A DNA stretch of 64,000 bases from Burkholderiales bacterium (GCA_016000195.1 JAECRO010000003.1:1-64000), one strand, 5' to 3'; shown: positions 23,024 through 35,656, numbered from the stretch's first letter. Program-made: numbers and translations. The notes: generated from the letters alone by a model not told the origin.

Positions 23024-23836
23024 TTATTTGTGCAACCCACGCTCATCCGGCTCATCGGTAGAGGTCGAAATAACGCTGGTCTGCTGGCCCTTGGCCTTGC
23101 GCCAGCCATACAGCACATAGCCCGAAAGTCCATAAACCACAAACAGGCCAAAGATAACGGTAGGCGGATCGATATTGATGACAGCAATGCCGAGTGCAAT
23201 CAATACGATGACAACAAACGGAACACTGCGCTTCATCTGGACATCCTTGAAGCTGTAAAAAGGCACGTTGGTAACCATCGTCAGCCCGGCATATAGCATC
23301 AGGCCAAAAGTCATCCAGCGCACTTCCAGCCCCTCAAAGCCCAGGTCGTTCATCAACCAGATAAAGCCAGCCACCAAAGCAGCTGCGGCAGGCGAAGGCA
23401 AACCCTGGAAAAAGCGCTTGTCAACCACGGCGGTATTGACATTGAAACGCGCCAGACGCAATGCAGCGCAAGCACAATAGACAAACGCGCCAATCCAGCC
23501 CCAGCGGCCCAGGCTGGTCAAAGCCCAGACATAGGCAATCAAGGCAGGCGCTGCGCCAAACGACACCATGTCGGACAGTGAATCCATCTGCTCGCCAAAA
23601 GCGCTCTGGGTATTGGTCAGGCGGGCAACCCGGCCATCCAGGCTGTCGAGCACCATGGCGCAAAAAACGCCGATTGCCGCTTGGTCAAACCGTCCATTCA
23701 TGGCCATCACGATGGCATAAAACCCGCCAAACAAAGCGGCCAGCGTGAACAGGTTAGGCAAGATGTAAATGCCTTTGCGCCGCTTGCGCGGCACGCGCTC
23801 TGCGCCTGTTGCCAGATTATCCTCGCCATCATGCAT
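23024..23836 (-). CDS. pssA: CDP-diacylglycerol--serine O-phosphatidyltransferase
   Basis: IYILPNLFTLAALFGGFYAIV; DSLDGRVARLTNTQSAFGEQMDSLSDMVSFG. Confidence 0.95.
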   Translation of the reverse strand: MHDGEDNLATGAERVPRKRRKGIYILPNLFTLAALFGGFYAIVMAMNGRFDQAAIGVFCAMVLDSLDGRVARLTNTQSAFGEQMDSLSDMVSFGAAPALIAYVWALTSLGRWGWIGAFVYCACAALRLARFNVNTAVVDKRFFQGLPSPAAAALVAGFIWLMNDLGFEGLEVRWMTFGLMLYAGLTMVTNVPFYSFKDVQMKRSVPFVVIVLIALGIAVINIDPPTVIFGLFVVYGLSGYVLYGWRKAKGQQTSVISTSTDEPDERGLHK

Positions 23837-23861
23837 AAAATATACTCCTCACGCACGACTG

Positions 23862-23898
23862 GTGCGCGCCAATAGCTATCAAATTAATAGCATATAAA
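23862..23898 (+). repeat. dispersed palindromic element (upstream of pssA)
   Basis: GTGCGCGCCAATA + core GCTATCAAATTAATAGC (23876-23892). Confidence 0.8.
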
Positions 23899-24010
23899 AG
23901 AACTGCCTCCCTGCGCCAAACCACCTGATGACACCACAAGCGCTGGCATGGCAGGTTGGCCGTACTCGGCAATTGCGCATCGGGAAGCGCCGATTCTGCC
24001 AGCACCATTG

Positions 24011-24043
24011 AAAAAGCCGCGCAAGAACTTTGCGCGGCTTTTT
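24011..24043. terminator. bidirectional intrinsic terminator downstream of ilvC
   Basis: AAAAAGCCGCGCAA-GAACT-TTGCGCGGCTTTTTT. Confidence 0.85.
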
Positions 24044-24074
24044 TGCAGGACAAGGTCCGTGACGATCAGGACGA

Positions 24075-25100
<1,026 letters not shown>

Positions 25101-25163
25101 CTAAATAAATCAGCAATAAAAATAAAAAAACCTGCCCAATCCGCTAGCCGGATTGAGGCAATC

Positions 25164-25655
25164 TCAAACCCTCAGAATCCGCTCGCCCCGGCCAATGCCG
25201 CTTGAACCGGTTCGCACCGTCTCTAAAATGGCGCTGCGGTCAATGGCTTCCAGAAATGCATCGTTCTTGGTCTGGTCGCCCGTCAGTTCAATCGTGTAAC
25301 TTTTCTCGGTCACATCGATAATTCGACCGCGAAATATATCAGCCATGCGCTTCATCTCTTCGCGCTCCTTGCCGACCGCGCGCACCTTGACCATCATGAG
25401 CTCGCGCTCGGTGTAGGAGCCTTCGGTCAGGTCCACCACCTTGACCACCTCGATCAGGCGGTTCAGGTGCTTGGTGATCTGCTCGATCACGTCGTCCGAG
25501 CCCGAGGTCTGGATCGTCATGCGCGACAGCGTCGGGTCTTCGGTCGGCGCGACGGTCAGGCTCTCGATGTTGTAGCCGCGGGCCGAAAACAGGCCGACGA
25601 CGCGGGAAAGAGCGCCCGGCTCGTTCTCCAGCAAAACTGCAATGATGTGTTTCAT
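25164..25655 (-). CDS. ilvN: acetolactate synthase small subunit
   Basis: MKHIIAVLLENEPGALSRVVGLFSARGYNIESLTVAPTED. Confidence 0.96.
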   Translation of the reverse strand: MKHIIAVLLENEPGALSRVVGLFSARGYNIESLTVAPTEDPTLSRMTIQTSGSDDVIEQITKHLNRLIEVVKVVDLTEGSYTERELMMVKVRAVGKEREEMKRMADIFRGRIIDVTEKSYTIELTGDQTKNDAFLEAIDRSAILETVRTGSSGIGRGERILRV

Positions 25656-25801
25656 ATAGATAGATTCCTCTTTTCGCTGCCCTCCCCTGCGCACGGTAAC
25701 GCGCAGGCTCGGCAGTCAATAGATTCGTCAGTTGACGGGGTGTTTCAATCCGCGCCCAAGCACAGCTTGAGCGAACTTGGAAAAGTAAAAAAGCAGCGCG
25801 C

Positions 25802-27580
25802 TCAGAGGTCTTCTGACCCCAGCAGCATCTCCGTGATGCCCTTGCCGGCCTTCACCATCGGAAACACGTTCTCCGTCGGGTCGGTGCGGAAATCCATGAA
25901 CACCGTGCGGTCCTTGAGCTTGCGCGCTTCGCGCAGCGCCGGCTCCACATCCTGCGGCTTTTCGATCAGCATGCCGACGTGGCCATAAGCCTCGGCGAGC
26001 TTCACGAAATTGGGCAGCGCATCCATGTAGCTGCTGCTGTAGCGGCCGGCATATTCGATTTCCTGCCACTGGCGCACCATGCCGAGGTAGCGGTTGTTGA
26101 GCGAGACGATCTTGATCGGCGTGTTGTACTGCAGGCAGGTTGAAAGCTCCTGGATGCACATCTGCACCGAGCCTTCGCCCGTAATGCAGAACACTTCCGA
26201 GTCCGGCTTGGCCAGCTTGATGCCCATGGCATAGGGAATTCCGACGCCCATGGTGCCCAGACCGCCTGAATTGATCCAGCGGCGCGGCTCGTCGAACTTG
26301 TAGTACTGCGCGGCCCACATCTGGTGCTGGCCCACGTCGGACGTGATGTAGGTGTCGGCGTCCTTGGTCATGTTCCACAGTGTCTCGACCACATACTGCG
26401 GCTTGATCACGTCGCCGCTGCCCAGGCTGTACTTCATGCAGTCCCGCTTGCGCCATTCGTCAATCGTGCTCCACCAGCCGCCCAGCGCATCGGCGTCCGG
26501 CTTCAGGGCCGACTCGCGGATCATCGCGATCAATTCGGTCAGCACATCCTTGACATCGCCGACGATGGGAATATCAACCTTGACCCGCTTGGAAATGCTT
26601 GACGGGTCGATATCGATGTGAATGATCTTGCGTTCGTTCTGGGCGAAGTGCTTGGGATTGCCGATCACGCGGTCATCGAAACGCGCGCCGACGGCCAGCA
26701 GCACATCGCAATTCTGCATGGTATTGTTGGCTTCCAGCGTGCCATGCATGCCCAGCATGCCGAGGAACTTCCTGTCGCTGGCCGGATAGGCGCCCAGGCC
26801 CATCAGCGTGCTGGTGCAGGGGTAGCCCAGCATGTCCACCAGTGTGCGCAACTCCTGCGAGGCGTTGCTGAGCAGCACGCCGCCGCCGGTGTAAATATAG
26901 GGCCGCTTGGCCGTCATCAGCAGATGCAGGGCTTTGCGGATCTGGCCGGCATGGCCTTTGCGGACCGGGTTGTAGGAGCGCATTTCAATGCTCTTGGGAT
27001 AGCCGGTATACAGAGTCTTGTTGAACGAGACGTCCTTGGGCACATCGACCACCACAGGACCGGGCCGGCCGGTACGGGCGATATGGAAAGCCTTTTTCAT
27101 CGTCTCGGCCATGTCCCGCACGTCCTTGACCAGGAAGTTGTGCTTGACGATGGGGCGCGTGATGCCGACGGTATCGCATTCCTGGAAGGCATCAAGGCCA
27201 ATGGCGGCCGTCGGCACCTGGCCGCTGATGATGACCATGGGAATGCTGTCCATGTAAGCCGTGGCGATCCCTGTCACGGCATTGGTCAGGCCAGGGCCGG
27301 AAGTGACCAGCGCAACGCCGACATCGCCGGTGGCGCGGGCGTAGCCATCGGCTGCATGCACGGCAGCCTGTTCATGGCGCACCAGAACATGCTGGATCGA
27401 GTCCTGCTTGTAAAAAGCGTCGTAAATATGCAGCACCGCGCCGCCTGGATAGCCCCAGATGTACTTGACACCTTCAGCCTGAAGCGCCTTGACGAGGATT
27501 TCAGCGCCCCGAAGATCCTGAGGGCTGGTTTGGGCAGATGCTGCCGTTGCGGAAGCGATTTCCGCCTTTGTGATTTCCAT
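25802..27580 (-). CDS. ilvI: acetolactate synthase large subunit
   Basis: GAEILVKALQAEGVKYIWGYPGGAVLHIYDA; ThDP enzyme motifs. Confidence 0.97.
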   Translation of the reverse strand: MEITKAEIASATAASAQTSPQDLRGAEILVKALQAEGVKYIWGYPGGAVLHIYDAFYKQDSIQHVLVRHEQAAVHAADGYARATGDVGVALVTSGPGLTNAVTGIATAYMDSIPMVIISGQVPTAAIGLDAFQECDTVGITRPIVKHNFLVKDVRDMAETMKKAFHIARTGRPGPVVVDVPKDVSFNKTLYTGYPKSIEMRSYNPVRKGHAGQIRKALHLLMTAKRPYIYTGGGVLLSNASQELRTLVDMLGYPCTSTLMGLGAYPASDRKFLGMLGMHGTLEANNTMQNCDVLLAVGARFDDRVIGNPKHFAQNERKIIHIDIDPSSISKRVKVDIPIVGDVKDVLTELIAMIRESALKPDADALGGWWSTIDEWRKRDCMKYSLGSGDVIKPQYVVETLWNMTKDADTYITSDVGQHQMWAAQYYKFDEPRRWINSGGLGTMGVGIPYAMGIKLAKPDSEVFCITGEGSVQMCIQELSTCLQYNTPIKIVSLNNRYLGMVRQWQEIEYAGRYSSSYMDALPNFVKLAEAYGHVGMLIEKPQDVEPALREARKLKDRTVFMDFRTDPTENVFPMVKAGKGITEMLLGSEDL

Positions 27581-27911
27581 GATGAACCTTTGTGAATTTC
27601 TCTGACGAAATACCTAGGGTGCCTCTTGGCCCGCTCTTGTGAAGCTGCGTCGAGACTTGAGGCCAAAACCATAAGCAGAAACATAATCCGCCGAGCCATG
27701 ACCCGTTTGCCTTTTGATTTGCAGGCAGCATTATGACACCGCAGGGTACTTGCTGACCGCGAAGAGCCTGCCAATCCCTGAAAACAGCAGACATCAGGCA
27801 CTCGGCAACGTAATGCGATAATTTTCAGGCGGAACATTGGCTTGAAGGCCGTGCAACGAGATATTCAGACCTGAGCACAATAAAACCGCTGGACAACCCG
27901 GAATCACACCG

Positions 27912-28478
27912 TTGGCAACTGAACAAGAACTTTCCGACTTCCTGAAAAGCGTTGAAAAACGGGCCTTCAAACGCAGCATTTATCACGTCCGGGACGAAGA
28001 AGCCGCGCTTGATATCGTCCAGGACAGCATGATGAAACTGGCGCAGCACTACGGCGACAAGCCGGCTGCGGAGCTACCCATGCTGTTCCAGCGGATTTTG
28101 TCGAACACCACACTAGACTGGTTCCGGCGCCGCAAGACCCGCAACGCCCTTTTTTCCAACATGAGCGAGTTCGCTTCGTCTGGAGAAGATGGTGATTTTG
28201 ATCTTCTGGAAACTCTGGAGAGTCTGACCAACTCTGAAGGTACGGAAAGCGCCCAGGACGCCACCGAACGGGCGCAAATATTGCATGAGATCGAACTTGA
28301 GATAAAGGAGCTTCCAGATCGTCAACGGGAAGCGTTTCTGATGCGTTATTGGGAGGAAATGGATGTGGCTGAAACGGCCGCCGCCATGGGTTGCTCGGAA
28401 GGCAGCGTCAAAACACACTGTTCCCGTGCAGTTCACGCCCTCAGTAAAGCGCTGAGCGCCAAAGGGATAAAACCATGA
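27912..28478 (+). CDS. RNA polymerase sigma factor (sigma-70/ECF type)
   Basis: TTG start; region 2 DEEAALDIVQDSMMKLAQHY, region 4 LPDRQREAFLMRYWEEMDVAETAAAMGCSEGSVKTHCSRAVHAL. Confidence 0.9.
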   Translation: MATEQELSDFLKSVEKRAFKRSIYHVRDEEAALDIVQDSMMKLAQHYGDKPAAELPMLFQRILSNTTLDWFRRRKTRNALFSNMSEFASSGEDGDFDLLETLESLTNSEGTESAQDATERAQILHEIELEIKELPDRQREAFLMRYWEEMDVAETAAAMGCSEGSVKTHCSRAVHALSKALSAKGIKP

Positions 28479-28921
28479 AGAATCCACCGCAAAAAAGAGC
28501 CGATATTCTGCAAGACCGCTTCGGTCTGAAAACCGCATCCTACCTGTCTGCGGGTACGACAGAACTGCCACACGACATCTCCGAGCGCTTGCGGGCTGCG
28601 CGCGCGCAAGCCGTTGCCCGGCGCAAGATTGCAAAGACCCAAACTGCTGGCAGCGTGGTCAACACGGGCAGTAGCGCAGCGCTTAACTGGGGTTCCGATG
28701 AAGGCTTGAGCTGGTGGGGCTGGATTGGTTCGGTACTGCCGCTGATTGCCCTGGTGGTGGGCCTGCTGGCCATCAACTCCTTTCAAAACGACAACCGCAT
28801 GCAGGAACTTGCCGAAGTGGACTCTGCGCTGCTGACCGATGAGTTGCCTCCGGCTGCATTTGCAGATCCCGGTTTTGTCCAGTTCCTGAAAACCACACGT
28901 CAAACGGCAACCGTCCAATGA
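28475..28921 (+). CDS. DUF3619-like single-pass membrane protein
   Basis: overlaps sigma gene stop; one TM segment GWIGSVLPLIALVVGLLAIN. Confidence 0.75.
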   Translation: MKNPPQKRADILQDRFGLKTASYLSAGTTELPHDISERLRAARAQAVARRKIAKTQTAGSVVNTGSSAALNWGSDEGLSWWGWIGSVLPLIALVVGLLAINSFQNDNRMQELAEVDSALLTDELPPAAFADPGFVQFLKTTRQTATVQ

Positions 28922-29649
28922 CCCTACAGGCAGAATCACCTCCGGCTGCGCGGCACCTCGGCTTGACGCCCCAGACACGGGACAGATTGACTTCCAGCGT
29001 ACTGTCCCTGGGACTGGTGCTGGCCAGCCTTCTGGCCTGGTCTCCGGCCGGTTTTGCACAGGCCCGGAAACCACCGGCGCTTTCTGCCAGCGCAGCGGTT
29101 CCGGGCAAGCCTGTGGCAGCGTCAGGCCCGGACTGGTCTCAACTGACGCCTTCGCAGCAGCAAGCCCTTGCACCGCTGGCGCCGAGCTGGAACACCGGCA
29201 TGAGTGACGCGCAAAAGCTCAAGTGGCTGGAAATCTCCAAAAATTACAGCAAACTCTCGCCCAAGGGTCAGGCCACGCTGAACAGCCGCATGAACGAATG
29301 GGTGGCCCTCAGCCCGCAACAGCGCGCGCAGGCACGACTGAACTTTGGCAAAACCAAAGAGCTGTCCAGGCAATTGACACCCGAAGAAAAAAAGGCCAAG
29401 TGGGAGGCCTACCAGGCCCTGAGCCCCGAGGAAAAACAGAAGCTTGCCGCCAAAGCCAGCCCCAGGCCGAGCGGTGCGGCCACGGCGGTCAAACCCGTGG
29501 CACCGCAAAAGCTGGCCACCATTCCCGCATCGGCTGCCAGCAAGCCGGCGGTCAGGCCTGCGCCTAAAATCATGCCGTTGTCCCCTGCGGCAATGCCCGC
29601 GCCCTCAACACCGCCTGCGGCCGGAACCGGCGCAGTGCCTCAGCGATAG
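28918..29649 (+). CDS. DUF3106-like secreted protein
   Basis: hydrophobic N-terminal segment; repeated W..LSPxQ / LTPEEKKAKW units; overlaps upstream stop. Confidence 0.75.
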   Translation: MTLQAESPPAARHLGLTPQTRDRLTSSVLSLGLVLASLLAWSPAGFAQARKPPALSASAAVPGKPVAASGPDWSQLTPSQQQALAPLAPSWNTGMSDAQKLKWLEISKNYSKLSPKGQATLNSRMNEWVALSPQQRAQARLNFGKTKELSRQLTPEEKKAKWEAYQALSPEEKQKLAAKASPRPSGAATAVKPVAPQKLATIPASAASKPAVRPAPKIMPLSPAAMPAPSTPPAAGTGAVPQR

Positions 29650-29717
29650 AACCGGCGCTGCATTGCGCCTGGTTTTTTGCCAAATTATTGCTGCAGCCCG
29701 CTGCGGGCCTACACCAT

Positions 29718-29740
29718 AAGCTATTCAATTGATAGTAAAC
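29718..29740 (+). repeat. dispersed palindromic element (start of RDD gene)
   Basis: core GCTATTCAATTGATAGT (29720-29736) followed by AAAC. Confidence 0.75.
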
Positions 29741-30271
29741 GATATTCAAATACCATCCATCCCGAGGCGCATGGCCTGCTGGATGTACGAAGGCATGCTG
29801 ATGTTTGGCGTGGTCTTCATTGCCGGCTACCTGTTCAGCACCCTGAGCCAGACGCGCAATGCGCTGGACAACCGCCATGCCCTGCAGGCTTTTGTATTTG
29901 TCGTTTTTGGCATTTACTTTGTCTGGTTCTGGGCCAAAGGGCAGACGCTGGCGATGAAAACCTGGCACATTCGCGTCGTTGACGTGCAGGGCGCCCCGAT
30001 TACCCAGCAGCGTGCCCTGCTGCGCTATGCGCTCAGCTGGATGTGGTTTTTACCGCCGCTCGGCGTGAGCTGGCTGATGGACCTGCCCGCCCTCAAAGGT
30101 GCCGTGCTGACGCTGGGCTGGATTGCCGTCTGGGCCATTCTGGCGCGCTTTCATCCGCAGCGGCAGTTCTGGCACGACGCCTGGGCGGGCACCCGCCTGA
30201 TTACCTGGATCACTCCGGCCAAAACAAAACGCCCGGCACCTGACAAAACCCTGGTGTCCGGGCCATCCTGA
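29729..30271 (+). CDS. RDD family membrane protein
   Basis: RRMACWMYEGMLMFGVVFIAGYLF; TLAMKTWHIRVVD; TTG start inside a repeat copy. Confidence 0.85.
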   Translation: MIVNDIQIPSIPRRMACWMYEGMLMFGVVFIAGYLFSTLSQTRNALDNRHALQAFVFVVFGIYFVWFWAKGQTLAMKTWHIRVVDVQGAPITQQRALLRYALSWMWFLPPLGVSWLMDLPALKGAVLTLGWIAVWAILARFHPQRQFWHDAWAGTRLITWITPAKTKRPAPDKTLVSGPS

Positions 30272-30308
30272 AAGCCAGCGGTCACAAGGCTGCGAGACAA
30301 TCCGCCTC

Positions 30309-30713
30309 ATGCCTGAACAAGTTCCGTTTTCCGTAGCCGCCAATCCCCAAAAAAATCGCCGTGGCGTGAGCCGCGTCTGGCATGCCGCCGGCTATTCCCT
30401 GGCCGGCCTGCGCGCGGGCTGGAAGGAAACGGCTTTTCGGCAGGAGGCGCTGGCTTCGGTGGTGCTGCTTCCGGCGGCCTTCTGGCTGGGCGGCAGCTGG
30501 ACTGAAATCGCCTTGCTGGCTGGCGTCGTCATGCTGGTGCTGATTGTCGAGCTGCTCAACACCGGCATCGAGGCGGCCATCGACCGCATCGGGCCTGAAT
30601 GGCATGATCTTTCAAAACGCGCCAAGGACATGGGCAGCGCGGCGGTGCTGCTCAGCCTGCTGCTCTGCGCGGGAACCTGGACACTGGCGCTGGCTCACCG
30701 GTTTGGCGCATGA
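30309..30713 (+). CDS. dgkA: diacylglycerol kinase
   Basis: FRQEALASVVLLPAAFWLG; VELLNTGIEAAIDRIGPEWHDLSKRAKDMGSAAVLL. Confidence 0.95.
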   Translation: MPEQVPFSVAANPQKNRRGVSRVWHAAGYSLAGLRAGWKETAFRQEALASVVLLPAAFWLGGSWTEIALLAGVVMLVLIVELLNTGIEAAIDRIGPEWHDLSKRAKDMGSAAVLLSLLLCAGTWTLALAHRFGA

Positions 30714-31321
30714 ATTTTGAAACAACCCACATGAATAAACCTTCTTTTTCCCTGTGCGTGTACTGCGGCTCGCGACCCGGCAGCAATGCCGGATTTGCAG
30801 CGGTGGCGCGCGAAGTCGGCACCTGGATAGGCGAGCGCGGCGGCCAGCTGGTGTACGGCGGCGGCCACAATGGCTTGATGGGCATCCTGGCCGATGCGGC
30901 GCTGGCGGCGGGCGCCCGGGTCATCGGCGTGATTCCGAAGGCGCTGGTCGAGAAGGAGTGGGCGCATACCGGCTGCACCGATCTGCACATCGTGGAGAAC
31001 ATGCACGAGCGCAAGCGCATCATGGCAGAGCATGCCGATGCCTTTCTGGCCTTGCCAGGCGGCATCGGCACGCTCGAAGAATTCTTTGAGGTCTGGACCT
31101 GGCGCCAGCTCGGCTATCACGACAAGCCGGTGGGCCTGCTCAACATGGACGGTTTTTACGACAGCCTGCTGACTTTCCTGAACTCGGCGGTCTCCACCGG
31201 TTTCATGAATGAATGGCAGATGGGCCTGATTCGCACTGGCAGCAATGCGCAGCCGCTGATGGAGCAACTGGTGCAAGAGGCAGGCGCCACGGCGCAGACC
31301 CTCCAGCTTGACCAGATTTAA
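30710..31321 (+). CDS. LOG family protein (TIGR00730, lysine decarboxylase-like)
   Basis: GGQLVYGGGHNGLMGILADAAL; ALPGGIGTLEEFFEVWTW. Confidence 0.95.
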   Translation: MNFETTHMNKPSFSLCVYCGSRPGSNAGFAAVAREVGTWIGERGGQLVYGGGHNGLMGILADAALAAGARVIGVIPKALVEKEWAHTGCTDLHIVENMHERKRIMAEHADAFLALPGGIGTLEEFFEVWTWRQLGYHDKPVGLLNMDGFYDSLLTFLNSAVSTGFMNEWQMGLIRTGSNAQPLMEQLVQEAGATAQTLQLDQI

Positions 31322-31327
31322 GCCGGA

Positions 31328-33443
<2,116 letters not shown>

Positions 33444-33479
33444 GTGGAAAATTGAACCTCGAAAAACACCAGGAAACAA

Positions 33480-34739
33480 GTGAAAAACAACGCAAACGAT
33501 TATGTCATCCGCATCCTGGATTCGCCGCTGGCGGTGAATAGCGGCGAGTGGAACGCGCTGCTGGCCGCGCAAAGCCCGGACGGCATGCTGAACCCCTTCA
33601 TGCGCCACGAATACCTGGCGGCGCTACACGCCAGCGGCAGCGCCACGCCAAAGACCGGCTGGACGCCGTGCTTTGTCACGCTCTGGCAAGGCGGGGCGCT
33701 GGCCGGCGCCTGCGCGCTGTACCTCAAGGCGCATTCCTACGGCGAATACGTGTTTGACTGGGCCTGGGCCAATGCCTACCAGCAGCACGGCCTGGATTAC
33801 TACCCCAAGGCTGTGGTCGCCGTGCCCTTCACGCCCGTGCCCGGCGCGCGCCTGCTGGCGCGCAATGCGGCGGAGCGCACGCTGCTGGTCAAGGCGCTGG
33901 TGGGCTGGTGCGAAACGGAAAAGCTGTCCTCGCTGCACCTGTTGTTTGTCGCCGATGACGACGTGAAGGCTTGCGAGGAAGCCGGACTGATGCTGCGCCA
34001 CACCGTGCAGTTCCACTGGACAGCCCCGCCTGCCGGCTACCGCGACTTCGACGACTTCCTGATGTCCCTGAACCAGGAAAAGCGCAAGAAAATCCGCCAG
34101 GAACGGCGCAAGGTGCTGGAGGCCGGCATCACCTTTCGCTGGTCGCGGGGCCAGGACATCAGCCGCGCCGACTGGGATTTTTTCTACCGCTGCTACGAAC
34201 GCACCTACCTGGAGCATGGCAATGCACCTTACCTGAGCCGCGATTTTTTCAGGCGCATGGAGAGCACCATGCCGGAGAACTGGCTGCTGTTCGTGGCGGA
34301 GCGCGGCGAAATTCCGGTTGCTAGCAGTTTGATAGCTGTCAGCGCACGTCCTGACTGCGCTAGAAGCCAAAATTACCCTGAAAATCAGCCAGAACAAGCC
34401 GCCAGCCAGCCGATGCCGGGCCTGACCGCCTACGGCCGCTACTGGGGCGCGCTGGCCCGGGTGGACTGCCTGCATTTCGAGGCCTGCTATTACCAGCCGC
34501 TGCAGTGGTGCATCGAGCACGGCTTTCAGCGCTTTGAAGGCGGCGCCCAGGGCGAGCACAAGATGGCGCGCGCGCTGCTGCCAATCAAGACCACCAGCGC
34601 GCACTGGCTGGCACACCCGTCGTTTGCCGATGCCATCGAGCGCTTTCTGGAGCGCGAAGGCGCGGGCATCGACCATTACATGGACGAGTTGGAGCGGCGT
34701 AGCCCCTTCAAGTCGCCACCCCCTTCCCCATCAACCTGA
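33480..34739 (+). CDS. GNAT/peptidogalycan biosynthesis-like protein (DUF482)
   Basis: GTG start; SLNQEKRKKIRQERRKVLEAGI, EGGAQGEHKMARALLP; carries an in-frame repeat copy. Confidence 0.88.
   Translation: MKNNANDYVIRILDSPLAVNSGEWNALLAAQSPDGMLNPFMRHEYLAALHASGSATPKTGWTPCFVTLWQGGALAGACALYLKAHSYGEYVFDWAWANAYQQHGLDYYPKAVVAVPFTPVPGARLLARNAAERTLLVKALVGWCETEKLSSLHLLFVADDDVKACEEAGLMLRHTVQFHWTAPPAGYRDFDDFLMSLNQEKRKKIRQERRKVLEAGITFRWSRGQDISRADWDFFYRCYERTYLEHGNAPYLSRDFFRRMESTMPENWLLFVAERGEIPVASSLIAVSARPDCARSQNYPENQPEQAASQPMPGLTAYGRYWGALARVDCLHFEACYYQPLQWCIEHGFQRFEGGAQGEHKMARALLPIKTTSAHWLAHPSFADAIERFLEREGAGIDHYMDELERRSPFKSPPPSPST
34320..34374 (-). repeat. dispersed palindromic element (inside DUF482 gene)
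   Basis: core GCTAGCAGTTTGATAGC (34320-34336) + AGCGCACGTCCTGACTGCGCTAGAAGCCAAAATTACC. Confidence 0.88.
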
Positions 34740-34754
34740 CCCGGCAAGCCCCCC

Positions 34755-35084
34755 ATGAGCGAAACAACCCAGCCCTACACCCTCAAGCTGGCCAACGCCA
34801 TCGGCCTGAGCGCCGCCGAACGCAGCGCCGCCGAATTGCGCTTTCGCATGGCGCTGGAATCTGGCGTCGGTGGCCGCGAATTTGTCGTTCCCACGCTGCA
34901 GGCCTGCATGCTGGCACGCTCGCTGACCAGCCAGCTTTCGCCGGAAGAACTGGCCCATGCCGACCACGATGCCGAACGCGAAGTGATCGCCCTCTGGGAA
35001 AATGCCGAAGACAAGGCCATCCTGTTCGCGCTGAAGCCGCTGAACCGCGACATGGGCGAAGCACGGTTCGAGATCGGCGCCTGA
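34755..35084 (+). CDS. conserved hypothetical protein
   Basis: 109 aa ORF directly after DUF482 gene with start MSETTQPYTLKLANAIGL. Confidence 0.65.
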   Translation: MSETTQPYTLKLANAIGLSAAERSAAELRFRMALESGVGGREFVVPTLQACMLARSLTSQLSPEELAHADHDAEREVIALWENAEDKAILFALKPLNRDMGEARFEIGA

Positions 35085-35099
35085 GCATCCGCTTGATCT

Positions 35100-35156
35100 G
35101 CTTCTTTATTGATAGCTGCTTATGCCCGCGCTGACTGCGCAAAAGGCTTGTTTGAC
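35100..35156 (-). repeat. dispersed palindromic element (left flank of transposase remnant)
   Basis: core GCTTCTTTATTGATAGC (35100-35116) + GCGCTGACTGCGCAAAAGGCTTGTTTGACC. Confidence 0.82.
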
Positions 35157-35159
35157 CAT

Positions 35160-35495
35160 GAACTCCCTGTTCAGCCCCGATCTCAATGCGCCGCCAGGGT
35201 GCCTGTTCTTCGTCGATGTGCAGCGTTTGCTCGCGCAGTTGGCCCGTCTCGCAGCGGCCCGCGTCCCGCCAGGGGCTTTCCTGCACGCTCACCGGGTGTT
35301 TGCTGTGCTGGCGCACGATGAAACCGGCCCCGGCCCCGACCTCGTGGCAGCACTGCAGGATGGTGCGGGTACTGGCGCTGGCGGTTAGCTCCGAACACCT
35401 CGTCGATCCAGGCCGCCGGCATGGCCTGCTCCAGCGCAATGCGCGCCATCAGAAAAAGCCTGAACAGGCTGCCCGGGCGTTGAGCAGCTCCAAAA
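35160..35495 (-). pseudogene. IS4-like transposase remnant with internal deletion/frameshift
   Basis: minus frame 1 RPGSLFRLFLMARIALEQAMPAAWIDEVFGANRQRQYP; then in another frame RTILQCCHEVGAGAGFIVRQHSKHP...WRDAGRCETGQLREQTLHIDEEQAPWRRIEI. Confidence 0.75.
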
Positions 35496-35499
35496 TACG

Positions 35500-35561
35500 G
35501 GTCAAATCAGCCTCTAGCGCAAGCAGAGCATGCACATGCAGCTATCAAAATTATAGTAAAC
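35500..35561 (+). repeat. dispersed palindromic element, full-length (right flank of transposase remnant)
   Basis: GGTCAAATCAGCCTCTAGCGCAAGCAGAGCATGCACATGCA + core GCTATCAAAATTATAGT (35541-35557) AAAC. Confidence 0.9.
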
Positions 35562-35600
35562 AGTGAAGCTTCCAGCACCCGGAATTGGTGCTACCATTCC

Positions 35601-35614
35601 TGAAACTGGTTTCA
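35601..35614. promoter_or_regulatory. LacI-type operator-like palindrome
   Basis: TGAAAC-TG-GTTTCA, 43 nt upstream of the LacI-family start codon. Confidence 0.6.
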
Positions 35615-35656
35615 ACAAACAGCCAGAAACTGCCTGTTTTTACCCTGGCCTTGCCC

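Noticed and set aside
27560-27699. Possible ilvI leader peptide MARRIMFLLMVLASSLDA... on minus strand
   Set aside because: ORF runs on out-of-frame deep into ilvI and I could not find a clear terminator/antiterminator pair; not supported as an attenuator.
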